Positions 7,916-17,219 are shown, counted from the first letter of the stretch. The stretch is 64,000 nucleotides of DNA from Qipengyuania polymorpha (GCF_019711435.1 NZ_JAIGNK010000002.1:1-64000), one strand, 5' to 3'. Numbers and translations are program-made. Notes: a model not told the origin generated them from the letters alone.

Positions 7916-8986
7916 ATGACCGAGCCGTACACAATGTTCGACCCGCGATGGGTTGTCGAGAACTGGGACGTCCCCGAAAGCTTCGGGTTCAACATCCCCG
8001 AGTGGCGCGGTTCAGGCGAAGTTGTGCTGCACCGGATCAACAATGAAGGCGAGACCACCTCGCTCGAAACGGTCAGCTCGGAAACCTTTGTCGGCCTGCT
8101 TAACGAAGCCTGCGAGGCGCTGGGCGAGAGGCTGTGCCTCTATTTCTATTCACAGCCGCTCGATGGCAGATTGCTCCACACCTTCCCCCGGGTCCAGAAT
8201 TTGCAGGTTTCGGCTTTCGATTTCGAGCATCCCGAAGTCGTGGGCGAGCTCGAGCACCTGAAAGTCTTCTGCCACGATGTCGCCTTTTGCGACGATGCGA
8301 AGCGGCTGGAAAAGATCGGTGTCGACCGGCTCAAGCGGCTGACGCTCGTCGAGACACCCGACCGCAAGCTCGACCTGTCCCCCCTTGCGGGCGCAAGCGA
8401 GCTCGAAACGCTGCGGCTGATGGGCCAATATCGCAATGTCGCGGCGATTGGCGCGCTCGAAAGCTTGCGCGAGCTGGTGCTTTACCCGGCCAAGAAGCTG
8501 GACCTCGGTTTCATAGAGGATATGCGCGGGCTCGAAGTGCTCAAATTCGCCGTCGGTGCGATGGAAAGCCTCGAAAGCCTGAAGGGCCATGCGAACCTGC
8601 GCGACCTGTCCTTCGAATGGGTGCGCTTCCTGTCGGAGTTGGGCGATTTGCAGCGCTTTCCTGCGCTCGAGCGGTTTCGCATGTCCGACCAGTCGCGCGT
8701 CGAGGAGCTGGTGACCGGTGCCAGGAATGCGGCGCTGCGCCACATCTGGCTGGGCGGCACGGCAAAGCTGGAGAAAATCCGCGGGCTTGGCGAGCTACCG
8801 GCCTTGGAAAGCTTCTTTGCGCACAGCACCGGGCTGCAGCTCGACCAGCTCGATCTGCCCGCCTCGCTCGCCTATCTCCAGATTGTTCCGAAGCGGATGA
8901 AGGAACGTCCGGCGGCCGAAGCTGCGATACGCGAGCTCGGCCTGCGCTTCGAAGAGCACCCGGACGCTAACTTCTTCTATAAGTAG
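7916..8986 (+). CDS. Leucine-rich-repeat-like hypothetical protein
   Basis: A 356-residue soluble protein. From about residue 85 to 330 it has irregular LRR-like repeats of roughly 20-24 residues (for example LKRLTLVETPDRKLDLSPL, LETLRLMGQYRNV, LRELVLYPAKKLDLGFI, LRDLSFEWVRFLSELG). This implies a curved solenoid for protein binding. There is no signal peptide and no enzymatic domain. Such orphan LRR proteins occur scattered in bacteria without known role. It is transcribed alone between the divergent thiE and the convergent aldolase gene, whose stop lies 9 nt beyond. Function unknown. Confidence 0.82.
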   Translation: MTEPYTMFDPRWVVENWDVPESFGFNIPEWRGSGEVVLHRINNEGETTSLETVSSETFVGLLNEACEALGERLCLYFYSQPLDGRLLHTFPRVQNLQVSAFDFEHPEVVGELEHLKVFCHDVAFCDDAKRLEKIGVDRLKRLTLVETPDRKLDLSPLAGASELETLRLMGQYRNVAAIGALESLRELVLYPAKKLDLGFIEDMRGLEVLKFAVGAMESLESLKGHANLRDLSFEWVRFLSELGDLQRFPALERFRMSDQSRVEELVTGARNAALRHIWLGGTAKLEKIRGLGELPALESFFAHSTGLQLDQLDLPASLAYLQIVPKRMKERPAAEAAIRELGLRFEEHPDANFFYK

Positions 8987-8995
8987 GTGTTTTGA

Positions 8996-9883
8996 TCAGG
9001 CCACGCTGGCAGCGTGAATCTGGTCGATGGCCGCGCCCAGCGTGCCGTCGAATTCGTCATCACCCTGCTGCTTGCGAAGGTCCTGCAAGAGGCCGCGGCT
9101 GAAGCTGGCAATCATGCCCGGGTTCTTCGCAAGTTCGCTGCACGCCTCGTCGGTCGAGTAACCACCCGACAGGGCTACGACGCGCAGCACCTTGGGATGC
9201 TTCACGAGACCCGCATAAAGGCCCGCTTCCTTCGGGATGGAAAGCTTGAGCATGACCTGCTGGCCCTGCGGCAGCGCGTCGAGGCCTTCGAGGATGGCGT
9301 CGAGCATGATTTTCTCGCCCTCGGCGCGGTCTTCGGCGGTGATGTCGTATTCGGGTTCGAGCATGGGCATCAGGCCGCAGGCGAGGATGCGGGCACCGTC
9401 GGCGAACTGCTGGCGGACTGCTTCCTTTATGCCGACCGGATTGGCCGACTTGATGACGCTGCGCATCTTGGTGCCGAAGACGCCCAGTTCCTTCGCGCGG
9501 GCGCACATGGCTTCGAGGTTCGGGTTGGGCTTCATCAGCTGCGAACCGTCACGCTCTTCCTCGAGGCCCTTGTCGACCTTCAGGAAAGGCACGATGCCGC
9601 GTTCTTTCAGGCGCGCAGGCACACTCATGCCGCCGCTTGTCCCTTCCATGGTCTTCTCGAACAGGATGGCGCCGATGACCTTGCCATTGCCGAAGCAGGG
9701 AGCCTCGATGATGCGCTGGCGCATTTCGTGGATTTGCGCGAACATCTGGTCGTCGCCGTCCCACTCGTGGTCTTCCACGCCGTAGCCGCGCAGGGCCTTG
9801 GGGGTCGAGCCGCCCGACTGGTCGAGGGCTGCGATAAAGCCCTGTCCGTGTGCAATCCGCTCGCGCATTTCATCGAAAGTCAT
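8996..9883 (-). CDS. fda: Class I fructose-bisphosphate aldolase
   Basis: A 295-residue TIM-barrel aldolase that cleaves fructose 1,6-bisphosphate to DHAP and glyceraldehyde 3-phosphate through a Schiff base. The sequence closely follows the Staphylococcus-type class I enzyme: GFIAALDQSGGSTPKAL, FGTKMRS, LMPMLEPEYDI, VMLKLSIPKEAGLY (Schiff-base lysine region) and VVALSGGYS. The start MTFDEMRERI at 9883 is preferred to a longer frame beginning at 9922. It belongs to the sugar-phosphate block with pgk, gap and tkt, but is separated from them by the opposite-strand flavodoxin-like gene and a 2OG oxygenase gene. Confidence 0.95.
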   Translation of the reverse strand: MTFDEMRERIAHGQGFIAALDQSGGSTPKALRGYGVEDHEWDGDDQMFAQIHEMRQRIIEAPCFGNGKVIGAILFEKTMEGTSGGMSVPARLKERGIVPFLKVDKGLEEERDGSQLMKPNPNLEAMCARAKELGVFGTKMRSVIKSANPVGIKEAVRQQFADGARILACGLMPMLEPEYDITAEDRAEGEKIMLDAILEGLDALPQGQQVMLKLSIPKEAGLYAGLVKHPKVLRVVALSGGYSTDEACSELAKNPGMIASFSRGLLQDLRKQQGDDEFDGTLGAAIDQIHAASVA

Positions 9884-10006
9884 ATGGCCATCCCGTGTTG
9901 GTGCAATCGTATGCGCCGCCAATAGCCGCGCCCCTACTCACCCGCAACAGCGCGGCGGTAACATTTCGCCTAGCGAGACGTATTGGTCACATATCAGGAG
10001 AGAAAC

Positions 10007-10765
10007 ATGCTGGACCTCACGCAGGAAAGGCTCTGCGACGAGAACGAAACGGACTTTTCCGACCTCAAGGCACTGACCATCAATTGCACGCTGAAGCGCA
10101 GCCCCAAAGGCTCGCATACGGACAAGCTGCTGGGCGTGGTCGAGACTATCCTCGTGAGGAATAACGTATCGCTAGAGCAGGTCCGGCTGGTCGACCACCA
10201 CATCGCTCCTGGCGTCTATCCCGACATGACCGAGCACGGCGCGGACAAGGACGACTGGCCCGACATCTGGGAGAAGGTGCAGGCGGCGGATATCCTCGTG
10301 GTCGGCACACCCATCTGGCTGGGCGAGAAAAGCTCTGTCTGCCAGCGCCTCGTCGAGCGGCTCTACGGCCACTCCGGCCAGACAAACGATGCTGGCCAAT
10401 ACGTTTTCTACGGCAAGGTCGGCGGTTGCATCGTCACGGGCAACGAGGACGGCATCAAGCACGTCGGCATGGGCGTGCTCTATTCGCTCCAGCATGTCGG
10501 CTACACCATCCCGCCGCAGGCCGATGCCGGGTGGATTGGCGAGGCAGGCCCCGGCCCCAGCTATGGCGACGAGAAGGAAGACGGTTCGGGCCGCGTCGGC
10601 TTCGACAACGACTTCACCCGCCGCAACACCACCTTCATGACCTGGAACCTGATGCACATGGCGCGCACGCTGAAGGATTCAGGCGGCATCCCCGCATGGG
10701 GCAATTCGGTCGACCTGTGGAACGAGGGCCGCCGCTTCGACGCGCCGAACCCGGAGTATCGCTAG
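10007..10765 (+). CDS. Flavodoxin/NADPH-dependent FMN reductase family protein
   Basis: A 252-residue flavodoxin-fold protein. It has the family pattern INCTLKRSPKGSHTDKLL for FMN phosphate binding, DILVVGTPIWLGEKSSVCQRLVERL, and a third strand/loop GKVGGCIVTGNEDGIKHV. It is a predicted cytosolic oxidoreductase using FMN and NAD(P)H; the substrate is unknown. The ATG at 10007 is preceded by AGGAGAG six bases upstream, a good ribosome-binding site, which is why it is preferred to the earlier start at 9983. Its TAG stop interlocks with the stop of the convergent oxygenase gene in a shared CTAG. Confidence 0.9.
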   Translation: MLDLTQERLCDENETDFSDLKALTINCTLKRSPKGSHTDKLLGVVETILVRNNVSLEQVRLVDHHIAPGVYPDMTEHGADKDDWPDIWEKVQAADILVVGTPIWLGEKSSVCQRLVERLYGHSGQTNDAGQYVFYGKVGGCIVTGNEDGIKHVGMGVLYSLQHVGYTIPPQADAGWIGEAGPGPSYGDEKEDGSGRVGFDNDFTRRNTTFMTWNLMHMARTLKDSGGIPAWGNSVDLWNEGRRFDAPNPEYR

Positions 10766-11400
10766 CCACGCTGCTTGAGGATGGCCACGAGGTTGATCGC
10801 GACAGACACGCGCTGGCCCTCGCCGTGGAAGGGCCGCACTGCGTGCTGAAGCCAGCTCGGGAACATCACGATGAGGCCCGTCGTGGGCCGCAGCAAGACC
10901 TCGGTGTGCATCGGCTGGCCATTGGCTTCCTTCAGCCGCAAATCGGGCGCGGCCATGCGTACCATGGGCATGCGCGGGTCCTGCAATTGCAGCTCGCCGC
11001 CGAGCTTCGGACTGTCGTCGCCCGCATAGCCATCGTCGAGATAGGCGACAGCCGACCAGAAGCTGCCCGGGTGGAAATGATACTGGTTGGCGTGCCCCTT
11101 GCCGCTGACATTGGCCCACATGTCGGCGCGCCAGGTAAAGCGGCTGTCCTTTGGGCTGCGCGAATCGAGTGTCTGCGCATCGGCGAGCGCATTCGCCTTC
11201 GCGGCGAGCGCCTTGGCCGGCTCCCCTCCCCACTCGAGCATCGCGGTGTTCGAATGCCAGCCGCCGAGGTTGGAAATCTGAACGCCTTCGCCATCGCGTG
11301 CCCGCTCGGTTTCGATGGCGGAGACCAGCGCTTCGAGGTCGATGCCCTCCAGCCGATCGGTGATGAACGGCGTGGAGAAGAGGTGGCGCGTGTTGGCCAA
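10762..11400 (-). CDS. Putative 2-oxoglutarate/Fe(II) oxygenase (TIGR02466 type)
   Basis: A 212-residue protein of the family often called TIGR02466 or putative 2OG-Fe(II) oxygenase. Jelly-roll features seen: WANVSGKGHANQYHFHPGS with H108 and H110, AVAYLDDGYAGDDS, a LIVMFPSWLQHAVRPF segment carrying the distal histidine, and RVSVAINL with the arginine expected to bind 2-oxoglutarate. The substrate is unknown; family members are linked to hydroxylation of small molecules or proteins. The gene starts 4 nt downstream of the pgk stop on the same strand, so it is probably read with the tkt-gap-pgk operon. Confidence 0.88.
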   Translation of the reverse strand: MANTRHLFSTPFITDRLEGIDLEALVSAIETERARDGEGVQISNLGGWHSNTAMLEWGGEPAKALAAKANALADAQTLDSRSPKDSRFTWRADMWANVSGKGHANQYHFHPGSFWSAVAYLDDGYAGDDSPKLGGELQLQDPRMPMVRMAAPDLRLKEANGQPMHTEVLLRPTTGLIVMFPSWLQHAVRPFHGEGQRVSVAINLVAILKQRG

Positions 11401-11404
11401 GAGT

Positions 11405-12604
11405 TTACGCCTTCAGCGCGGCGACACCCGGAAGGTCCTTGCCTTCCATCCATTCGAGGAAGGCACCGCCCGCGGTCGAAACGAAGGTGAAGTCGTCCTT
11501 CACACGTGCGTGGGCGAGTGCAGCGACCGTATCGCCGCCGCCAGCAACCGAGGTCAGCGAGCCTCCCTCGGTCAGCGCCGCCGCTGTCTTGGCGAGCGCC
11601 ACGGTGGCGGCATCGAAGGGTTCGGTCTCGAAGGCACCCATCGGGCCGTTCCACACCAGCGTCCTGCAGGTCTTGAGGACATCACCGAGCGCTTCGACGG
11701 CCTGCGGGCCGACGTCGAGAATCATCTCGTCCGCAGCAACCTCGTGAACATTGCAGACCCGCATGCTGGGCGGGTTCGCGGCGAATTCCTTCGCCACCAC
11801 GACGTCATACGGAAGGTGGACCGTGCAACCGGCGTGGTCGGCTTGGTCCATGATGCGGTTGGCGGTGTCGGTGAGGTCGTGCTCGCACAGCGACTTGCCG
11901 ACATCGACCCCGCGCGCGGCGAGGAAGGTGTTGGCCATGCCGCCGCCGATGATGAGGTGCTGGACCTTGCCGACGAGGTTTTCGAGCACGTCGAGCTTGG
12001 TCGAGACCTTTGCCCCGCCAACCACGGCCGCAACCGGCTGTTCGGGATTGCCGAGCGCGGCGTCGAGGGCCTTGAGTTCAGCTTCCATCGCGCGCCCCGC
12101 ATAAGCGGGGAGATGGTGCGCCAGCCCTTCGGTCGAGGCATGCGCGCGGTGCGCGGCGGAGAAGGCATCGTTGACGTAAAAATCGCCATGAGCGGCCATG
12201 CCGCGCGCGAATTCCGGGTCATTCGCCTCTTCACCGGGCCAGAAGCGGACGTTGTCGAGCAGGCCGATGTCGCCGTCGGACAGGATGCCGATGCTCTGCT
12301 CGACCACGGGTCCCATGACCTCGGGGATGAACATGATTTCCTTGCCCAGCACCTTCTCGACGTCGCCCTGCACGAAGCTGGTCGACATGGTCGAGTGGCG
12401 CTGGCCCTTGGGACGGCCGAAATGGGCGAGCAACAGGACCTTGGCGCCCTTGTCCGCGAGTTCGAGGATGGTGGGTTTCACCGCCTCGACACGGGTGACG
12501 TCGGTGGCCGAACCTTCCTTCATCGGAAGGTTCAGATCGACGCGCACCAGCGCGACCTTGCCGGTCACATCGCCGAGGTCGTCCAGAGTCCTGAAGCTGC
12601 TCAT
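11405..12604 (-). CDS. pgk: Phosphoglycerate kinase
   Basis: A 399-residue enzyme of normal length that transfers phosphate from 1,3-bisphosphoglycerate to ADP. Signature regions: [12 protein letters not shown] near the N-terminus, [11 protein letters not shown], the central [25 protein letters not shown], and the C-terminal nucleotide-binding [15 protein letters not shown]. It is third in the tkt-gap-pgk run, 13 nt after gap. It acts in glycolysis or gluconeogenesis; there is no RuBisCO or phosphoribulokinase in the window to suggest carbon fixation. Confidence 0.98.
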   Translation of the reverse strand: MSSFRTLDDLGDVTGKVALVRVDLNLPMKEGSATDVTRVEAVKPTILELADKGAKVLLLAHFGRPKGQRHSTMSTSFVQGDVEKVLGKEIMFIPEVMGPVVEQSIGILSDGDIGLLDNVRFWPGEEANDPEFARGMAAHGDFYVNDAFSAAHRAHASTEGLAHHLPAYAGRAMEAELKALDAALGNPEQPVAAVVGGAKVSTKLDVLENLVGKVQHLIIGGGMANTFLAARGVDVGKSLCEHDLTDTANRIMDQADHAGCTVHLPYDVVVAKEFAANPPSMRVCNVHEVAADEMILDVGPQAVEALGDVLKTCRTLVWNGPMGAFETEPFDAATVALAKTAAALTEGGSLTSVAGGGDTVAALAHARVKDDFTFVSTAGGAFLEWMEGKDLPGVAALKA

Positions 12605-12617
12605 CGTCGAATGTCCT

Positions 12618-13625
12618 TTAGAGGAACTTCGCCATCACGCCGGCGGTGTCGATCATGCGGTTGGAGAAGCCCCACTCGTTGTCATACCAGCTGACGACGC
12701 GGGCAAGCTTGCCTTCCATCACGCTGGTTTCGAGGCTGTCGATGGTCGAGCTGGCCGGATAGTGGTTGAAGTCGCTGCTGACGAGCGGCTGGTCGGTGTA
12801 GTCGAGCACGCCCTTCATCGGGCCTTCCGAAGCGGCCTTGAGCGCAGCGTTCAGTTCCTCGGCGCTGGTGTCGCGGCCGGGGGTGAAGACGAGGTCGACG
12901 AGACTGACGTTCGGGGTCGGCACGCGGACCGAGCTGCCGTCGAGCTTGCCGGCCAGTTCGGGCAGGACGAGGCCGACCGCACGGGCAGCGCCGGTGGTGG
13001 TCGGGATCATGTTCTGCGCACCGCCGCGGGCACGGCGCATGTCGCCATGCATCTGGTCGAGCATGCGCTGGTCGTTGGTGTAGCTGTGGATGGTGGTCAT
13101 GAAACCACGCTCGATGCCCACCGTGTCGTGCAGCACCTTCGCCATCGGCGAGAGGCAGTTGGTGGTGCAGCTGGCGTTCGAGACAATCACGTCTTCGGCG
13201 GTCAGCACATCGTGGTTCACACCATAAACGATGGTCGCCGAAACGCCCTTGGCCGGAGCCGAAATCAGCACGCGCTTGGCGCCTGCATCGAGGTGCGGGC
13301 GGCAGGCTTCGTCGGACTGGAAGAAACCGGTGCATTCGAGCACGATGTCCACGCCCTGTTCGCCGTGCGGCAGCTTGCCGGGTTCGCGCTCGCTGGTCAC
13401 GGCGATCGACTTGCCGTTCACGATGATGGCGTTGTCGCCGACTTCGACCGTGCCGGGGAAGCGGCCATGCGTGCTGTCGTACTGGAACAGCAGCGCGTTC
13501 GACTTGGTGTCGGCGAGGTCGTTGATGGAAACGAGTTCGAGGTCGTGGTCGTCACGCTCGAGAATGGCGCGCGCGACGAGGCGGCCGATGCGTCCGAAAC
13601 CGTTGATTGCAACCTTGGTAGCCAT
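12618..13625 (-). CDS. gap: Glyceraldehyde-3-phosphate dehydrogenase, type I
   Basis: A 335-residue enzyme with an N-terminal Rossmann domain ([12 protein letters not shown]) and the catalytic motif SNASC153TTNCLSP. INDLAD follows the second strand; the aspartate at the end of this region is compatible with NAD use, although cofactor choice cannot be fixed from this alone. It oxidatively phosphorylates glyceraldehyde 3-phosphate to 1,3-bisphosphoglycerate. It lies 15 nt downstream of tkt and 13 nt upstream of pgk, so the three form an operon. Confidence 0.98.
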   Translation of the reverse strand: MATKVAINGFGRIGRLVARAILERDDHDLELVSINDLADTKSNALLFQYDSTHGRFPGTVEVGDNAIIVNGKSIAVTSEREPGKLPHGEQGVDIVLECTGFFQSDEACRPHLDAGAKRVLISAPAKGVSATIVYGVNHDVLTAEDVIVSNASCTTNCLSPMAKVLHDTVGIERGFMTTIHSYTNDQRMLDQMHGDMRRARGGAQNMIPTTTGAARAVGLVLPELAGKLDGSSVRVPTPNVSLVDLVFTPGRDTSAEELNAALKAASEGPMKGVLDYTDQPLVSSDFNHYPASSTIDSLETSVMEGKLARVVSWYDNEWGFSNRMIDTAGVMAKFL

Positions 13626-13640
13626 GCGAAGAGCTCCTGC

Positions 13641-15620
13641 TTAACCGTTTAGTTTGTTCATGATTTGCGGCACGATGGCGTCCGCAGTGAAACCGAATTT
13701 CTTGAAGAGGTCGCCTGCCGGCGCGCTGGCGCCGAAGCGGTCGAGACCGATGTTGAGACCATTCTCGCCGGTGTAGCGTTCCCAGCCGAAGGTCGTGCCT
13801 GCCTCGATGCTGACGCGCAGGCTCGAAGCCGGGATCATGTCCTTGCGATAGGCCTCGTCCTGCTCGTCGAAGAGCTGGGTGCAGACCATCGAGACGACGC
13901 TGGCGCCCACGCCCTGCTTTTCAAGCTCGTCGGCACAGGCGAGCGCGAGGTGCACTTCCGAACCGCTGGCGATGAGCGTGACCTTGTGCGCATTGCCCGC
14001 TTTCTTGAGGCGATAGGCGCCCTTCGAGCACATATCCGTCTCTTCGGGATGGTTGCGCACCTGGGGCAGGCCCTGGCGGGTCAGAGCGAGAACCGCCGGA
14101 CGGTCCTTGCTGCGCAGCGCGATGTCCCAGCACTCGGCCGTTTCGACTGCGTCGGCGGGGCGCATCACGAGCAGGTTTGGGATCATGCGCAGGGACTGCA
14201 CATGTTCGACCGGCTGGTGGGTCGGACCGTCTTCGCCGAGGCCGATGCTGTCATGCGTCATCACGTAGATGGCACGGGTCTGCTGGAGCGCGGAAAGGCG
14301 GATGGCGGCGCGGCAATAGTCGGTGAAGACGAGGAAGGTGCCGCCATAGGGAATGACACCGCCGTGCAGCGCCATACCGTTCATGGCCGCGGCCATGCCG
14401 AATTCGCGGATGCCGTAATAGATGTAACGGCCCGAGTAATCGTCAGCCGTGAAGGGTCCGATGCCGCCCGCCTTGGTGTTGTTCGAGCCGGTGAGGTCGG
14501 CGCTGCCGCCCATGGTGTCGGGCAGCATGGCGTTGATTTGCTCGAGCGCCATTTCGCTCGCCTTGCGGGTGGCGACCTTGACCGGGTCCTTCATCAGCGA
14601 CTGGATGTAAGTGTCGAGGCTGAACTTGGCCGGAAGGTCACCCGACATGCGGCGCTCGAAATCGGCGCGGCGGCCATCGTTTGCGAGGCGGTCCTGCCAG
14701 CCCTTGTGCTCGGCCTGCCCGCTTTCCGCAGTGCCGCGCCAGTCGGAGAGCACCTGCTCGGGAATTTCGAACGGCTTGTAATCCCAGCCCAGCACGTCGC
14801 GCGCGGCCGAGATTTCCTCGTCACCCAGCGGCGCGCCGTGGGTGGCACTTGTGCCCTGCTTATTGGGCGCGCCCTTGCCGATGACGGTCCGGCAGGCAAT
14901 CAGCGAGGGACGCTCGTCGGCCTGCGCTTCGTCCATGGCGCGGCGAATGTCGTCGAAATCGTGACCGTCGCAGCTGGTGACGTGCCAGCCGGTCGCTTCG
15001 TAGCGGGCCTTGATATCCTCGCTGGTCGACAGATCGGTCGAACCGTCGATGGTGATCTGGTTATCGTCCCACAGCACGTTCATGCGGCCGAGCTTGAGGT
15101 GGCCTGCAAGCCCGATGGCCTCGTGGTTGATGCCTTCCATCAGGCAGCCGTCACCGGCGATGACCCAGGTCTTGTGGTCGACGATATCGCTGCCGAAATC
15201 GGCGTTGAGCTTGCGCTCGGCAATCGCCATGCCGACGGCCATCGCGAGGCCCTGACCCAGCGGGCCGGTGGTGCATTCCACACCGTCGAGAAGGAAGTTT
15301 TCCGGGTGGCCGGCGCAGGGGCTGCCGAGCTGGCGGAAGTTGCGAATGTCGTCCATTGTCGGATGGGCATAGCCCGACAGGTGCAGCAGGCTGTAGATCA
15401 GCATCGAACCATGACCCGCCGACAGCACGAAACGGTCGCGGTCGGCCCAGTCGGGCGCGCTGGGGTCATGCTTAAGATATTCGCTGAACAGCACGGTCGC
15501 GACATCGGCCATGCCCATCGGCATGCCGGGATGCCCCGAGTTCGCCGCTTGCACCGCATCCATCGAAAGCGCCCTGATGGCATTGGCCATCTGGACCATG
15601 CGTGCGGTGTCGAGACTCAT
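13641..15620 (-). CDS. tkt: Transketolase
   Basis: A 659-residue thiamine-diphosphate enzyme of standard length with pyrophosphate-binding, pyrimidine-binding and C-terminal domains. The ThDP motif starts at G156-D-G and continues to VLWDDNQITIDG; other typical stretches are AANSGHPGMPMGMADV and LFSEYLKHDP at the N-terminus and FGMAAAMNGMALHGG with THDSIGLGEDGPTHQP in the middle. It moves two-carbon ketol units between sugar phosphates. It is the first gene of tkt-gap-pgk-oxygenase. The 183-nt divergent gap to the zapA operon should hold promoters for both. Confidence 0.98.
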   Translation of the reverse strand: MSLDTARMVQMANAIRALSMDAVQAANSGHPGMPMGMADVATVLFSEYLKHDPSAPDWADRDRFVLSAGHGSMLIYSLLHLSGYAHPTMDDIRNFRQLGSPCAGHPENFLLDGVECTTGPLGQGLAMAVGMAIAERKLNADFGSDIVDHKTWVIAGDGCLMEGINHEAIGLAGHLKLGRMNVLWDDNQITIDGSTDLSTSEDIKARYEATGWHVTSCDGHDFDDIRRAMDEAQADERPSLIACRTVIGKGAPNKQGTSATHGAPLGDEEISAARDVLGWDYKPFEIPEQVLSDWRGTAESGQAEHKGWQDRLANDGRRADFERRMSGDLPAKFSLDTYIQSLMKDPVKVATRKASEMALEQINAMLPDTMGGSADLTGSNNTKAGGIGPFTADDYSGRYIYYGIREFGMAAAMNGMALHGGVIPYGGTFLVFTDYCRAAIRLSALQQTRAIYVMTHDSIGLGEDGPTHQPVEHVQSLRMIPNLLVMRPADAVETAECWDIALRSKDRPAVLALTRQGLPQVRNHPEETDMCSKGAYRLKKAGNAHKVTLIASGSEVHLALACADELEKQGVGASVVSMVCTQLFDEQDEAYRKDMIPASSLRVSIEAGTTFGWERYTGENGLNIGLDRFGASAPAGDLFKKFGFTADAIVPQIMNKLNG

Positions 15621-15803
15621 GGGGTTCGTTCTCCGGCAAAAATGTACGCGATTCGAGGCGCGCGCACCCTTTGCGGACGCCCGCTCGCGAGGTCAACCCG
15701 AGCATAGGCGCAATGCGATGCCAAGTGCTGTTTGGAGGATTTATCAACAGGTGCGCCCAAGCCTTTGCCTATGCGGGTCAATATCGTTAATTCGGTCCAC
15801 ACT

Positions 15804-15986
15804 ATGAGCGCACAACGCATTTCCGTGGCTGTCGACAGGATTGAACGCGCACTGGCGCGCATCGAAGCGCAGGCGGGCCAGCCCCGCGGCGATGGCGAGG
15901 CCGCAGCCAGGCTCGAGGCCCTGAAGTCGCGTGTCGCCGCCAGCCTGACCGAGCTCGACCAGCTTATCGAAAGCCTCGAACAATGA
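15804..15986 (+). CDS. Small coiled-coil protein upstream of zapA
   Basis: A 60-residue charged protein (MSAQRISVAVDRIERALARI at its start) that is almost entirely predicted helix with heptad-like spacing of hydrophobic residues, so probably a coiled coil. The ATG at 15804 is chosen because upstream residues look unstructured. Its stop overlaps the zapA start by 4 nt (ATGA), indicating coupled translation. It is likely to be cytosolic and possibly related to division through this linkage, but that is inference from neighbourhood only. Confidence 0.75.
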   Translation: MSAQRISVAVDRIERALARIEAQAGQPRGDGEAAARLEALKSRVAASLTELDQLIESLEQ

Positions 15987-16318
15987 GCGAGGTAAAACTT
16001 CAGGTCGGTGGCCGGTCCTACAAAGTCTCCGTCGCCGACGGGCAGGAGGACAATCTCCGCAATCTTGCCGCTGCGGTGGATGCAAAGCTTGCCGGAATGG
16101 GCAAGAATGTCTCCAGCAACGAGGCGAAGAACCTGCTCTTCGCCGCGATCCTGCTGGCGGACGAGTTGGACGAGGCGAAAAAGAAGGCGTCTGCGCCCCC
16201 ACCCCCGCCTCCCGCGCCCGAAATCGACACCGGCGAAGTGGCAGACAAGCTGGAACGCCTTGCTGTTGCGCTCGAAAATGCCGCATCGAGGCTTGAGGGC
16301 GGGCCGCAGGGCTCCTAA
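15983..16318 (+). CDS. zapA: Cell division protein ZapA
   Basis: A 111-residue protein whose N-terminal part (MSEVKLQVGGRSYKVSVADG, then LRNLAAAVDAKL) is the beta-strand/helix ZapA domain that binds FtsZ and bundles Z-ring filaments. A central EAKNLLFAAILLADELDEA helix, a proline-rich linker and a C-terminal coiled coil (about residues 78-105) follow, as in alphaproteobacterial ZapA. The neighbouring probable 6S RNA and 5-formyl-THF cyclo-ligase reproduce the widespread zapA-ssrS-ygfA order. Confidence 0.92.
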   Translation: MSEVKLQVGGRSYKVSVADGQEDNLRNLAAAVDAKLAGMGKNVSSNEAKNLLFAAILLADELDEAKKKASAPPPPPPAPEIDTGEVADKLERLAVALENAASRLEGGPQGS

Positions 16319-16375
16319 ATAGGCGGCGACGGGGCTGCCCGGCACGAGCCGCATGAACATCCCTGAGGCTATAAG

Positions 16376-16512
16376 CAATCCAAGGGAGCTGTCCCTACCG
16401 GGTTGGCGGGTTCGTCCCGGCGATTCGGATATACGGCGCCCACCTGACGTGAAGGCGTCAGAGGATTTTCCGGCAACGACCCATGGTGGTCCCGTCACGT
16501 TGTTTTTTGCGC
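16376..16512 (+). ncRNA. ssrS: Probable 6S RNA
   Basis: The 328-nt gap between zapA and the cyclo-ligase gene contains no credible ORF. It is the usual position of ssrS. The segment can form a long imperfect rod: TCGTCCCGG pairs imperfectly with CCGGCAACGA around an internal hairpin CTGACG/CGTCAG (16444-16461), and a TTGTTTTTTG tract near 16505 would end the transcript, followed by GCGCCTCAGGCGC. 6S RNA binds sigma-70 RNA polymerase and represses it in stationary phase. The ends are approximate and the call rests on synteny plus folding by eye. Confidence 0.6.
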
Positions 16513-16646
16513 CTCAGGCGCCGGCGTTCGCGTCCGCTCACTTGGCTATCCTCGCTCACACGGCCTGAAGGCCGCGTCGCTGCGGGCGGCCGGTCGGCCT
16601 TGCGGGCCTCCGGCCCGAATTGCGCCAGGCAAGCTCAGGGACGCGC

Positions 16647-17219
16647 GTGACCAAGGACGAACTTCGCAAACAGCTTCGCACCGCACGGCGCGACCATGTC
16701 GCAGCGCTGCCGGACAGCATGAGGGGACTTGTCTTCCACCGCCCGCCTGCGCCGCTGCTCGACCTTGTGCCCGAAGGCGCCGTGGTCGGCCTGTACCGCG
16801 CCAATCCGTTCGAGGCGCCTGCGGCTTCCTACGCCAAGTTCTTCCTCGATCGTGGTCACGAAATCGCCCTCCCCCGCTTTGCCAGCCGCAATGCGCCGAT
16901 GGAGTTCGCGCGCCATTCGGACCCCTATGAAGAGGAAGACCTCGAAGTCGGACCCTTCGGCCTGCTCCAGCCCTTCGAAGACGCGCCCGTGCTCGAACCC
17001 GACGTACTGTTCGTGCCCCTCATCGGCTTCACCGACAGCGGAGCGCGTCTGGGACAGGGGGGCGGGCATTACGACCGTTGGCTGGCGGACCGTCCTCAGG
17101 CGACACCCATCGGGCTCGCCTGGGATTGCCAGCTCGCCGAAACTCTGCCGACCGAAGAGCACGACCAGCCACTTCGCGCGGTCGTCACCCCCACCCGCCT
17201 TTACGGACCTTTCGCATGA
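16647..17219 (+). CDS. 5-formyltetrahydrofolate cyclo-ligase
   Basis: A 190-residue enzyme that converts 5-formyl-THF to 5,10-methenyl-THF with ATP (YgfA/Fau family). Diagnostic parts: TKDELRKQLRTARR at the N-terminus, PDVLFVPLIGFTDSGARLGQGGGHYDRWL containing the glycine-rich folate/ATP loop and Y-D-R, and IGLAWDCQ. A GTG start at 16647 gives the family's usual N-terminus; TTG at 16620 would add nine residues. It overlaps the DUF2842 gene by 4 nt. The zapA-6S-cyclo-ligase order is conserved in many proteobacteria. Confidence 0.93.
   Translation: MTKDELRKQLRTARRDHVAALPDSMRGLVFHRPPAPLLDLVPEGAVVGLYRANPFEAPAASYAKFFLDRGHEIALPRFASRNAPMEFARHSDPYEEEDLEVGPFGLLQPFEDAPVLEPDVLFVPLIGFTDSGARLGQGGGHYDRWLADRPQATPIGLAWDCQLAETLPTEEHDQPLRAVVTPTRLYGPFA

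Noticed and set aside
8996-15620. Calvin-cycle operon because tkt, gap, pgk and aldolase genes cluster
   Set aside because: No RuBisCO, phosphoribulokinase or sedoheptulose-bisphosphatase gene is present; the order is ordinary for glycolysis/gluconeogenesis in Alphaproteobacteria.
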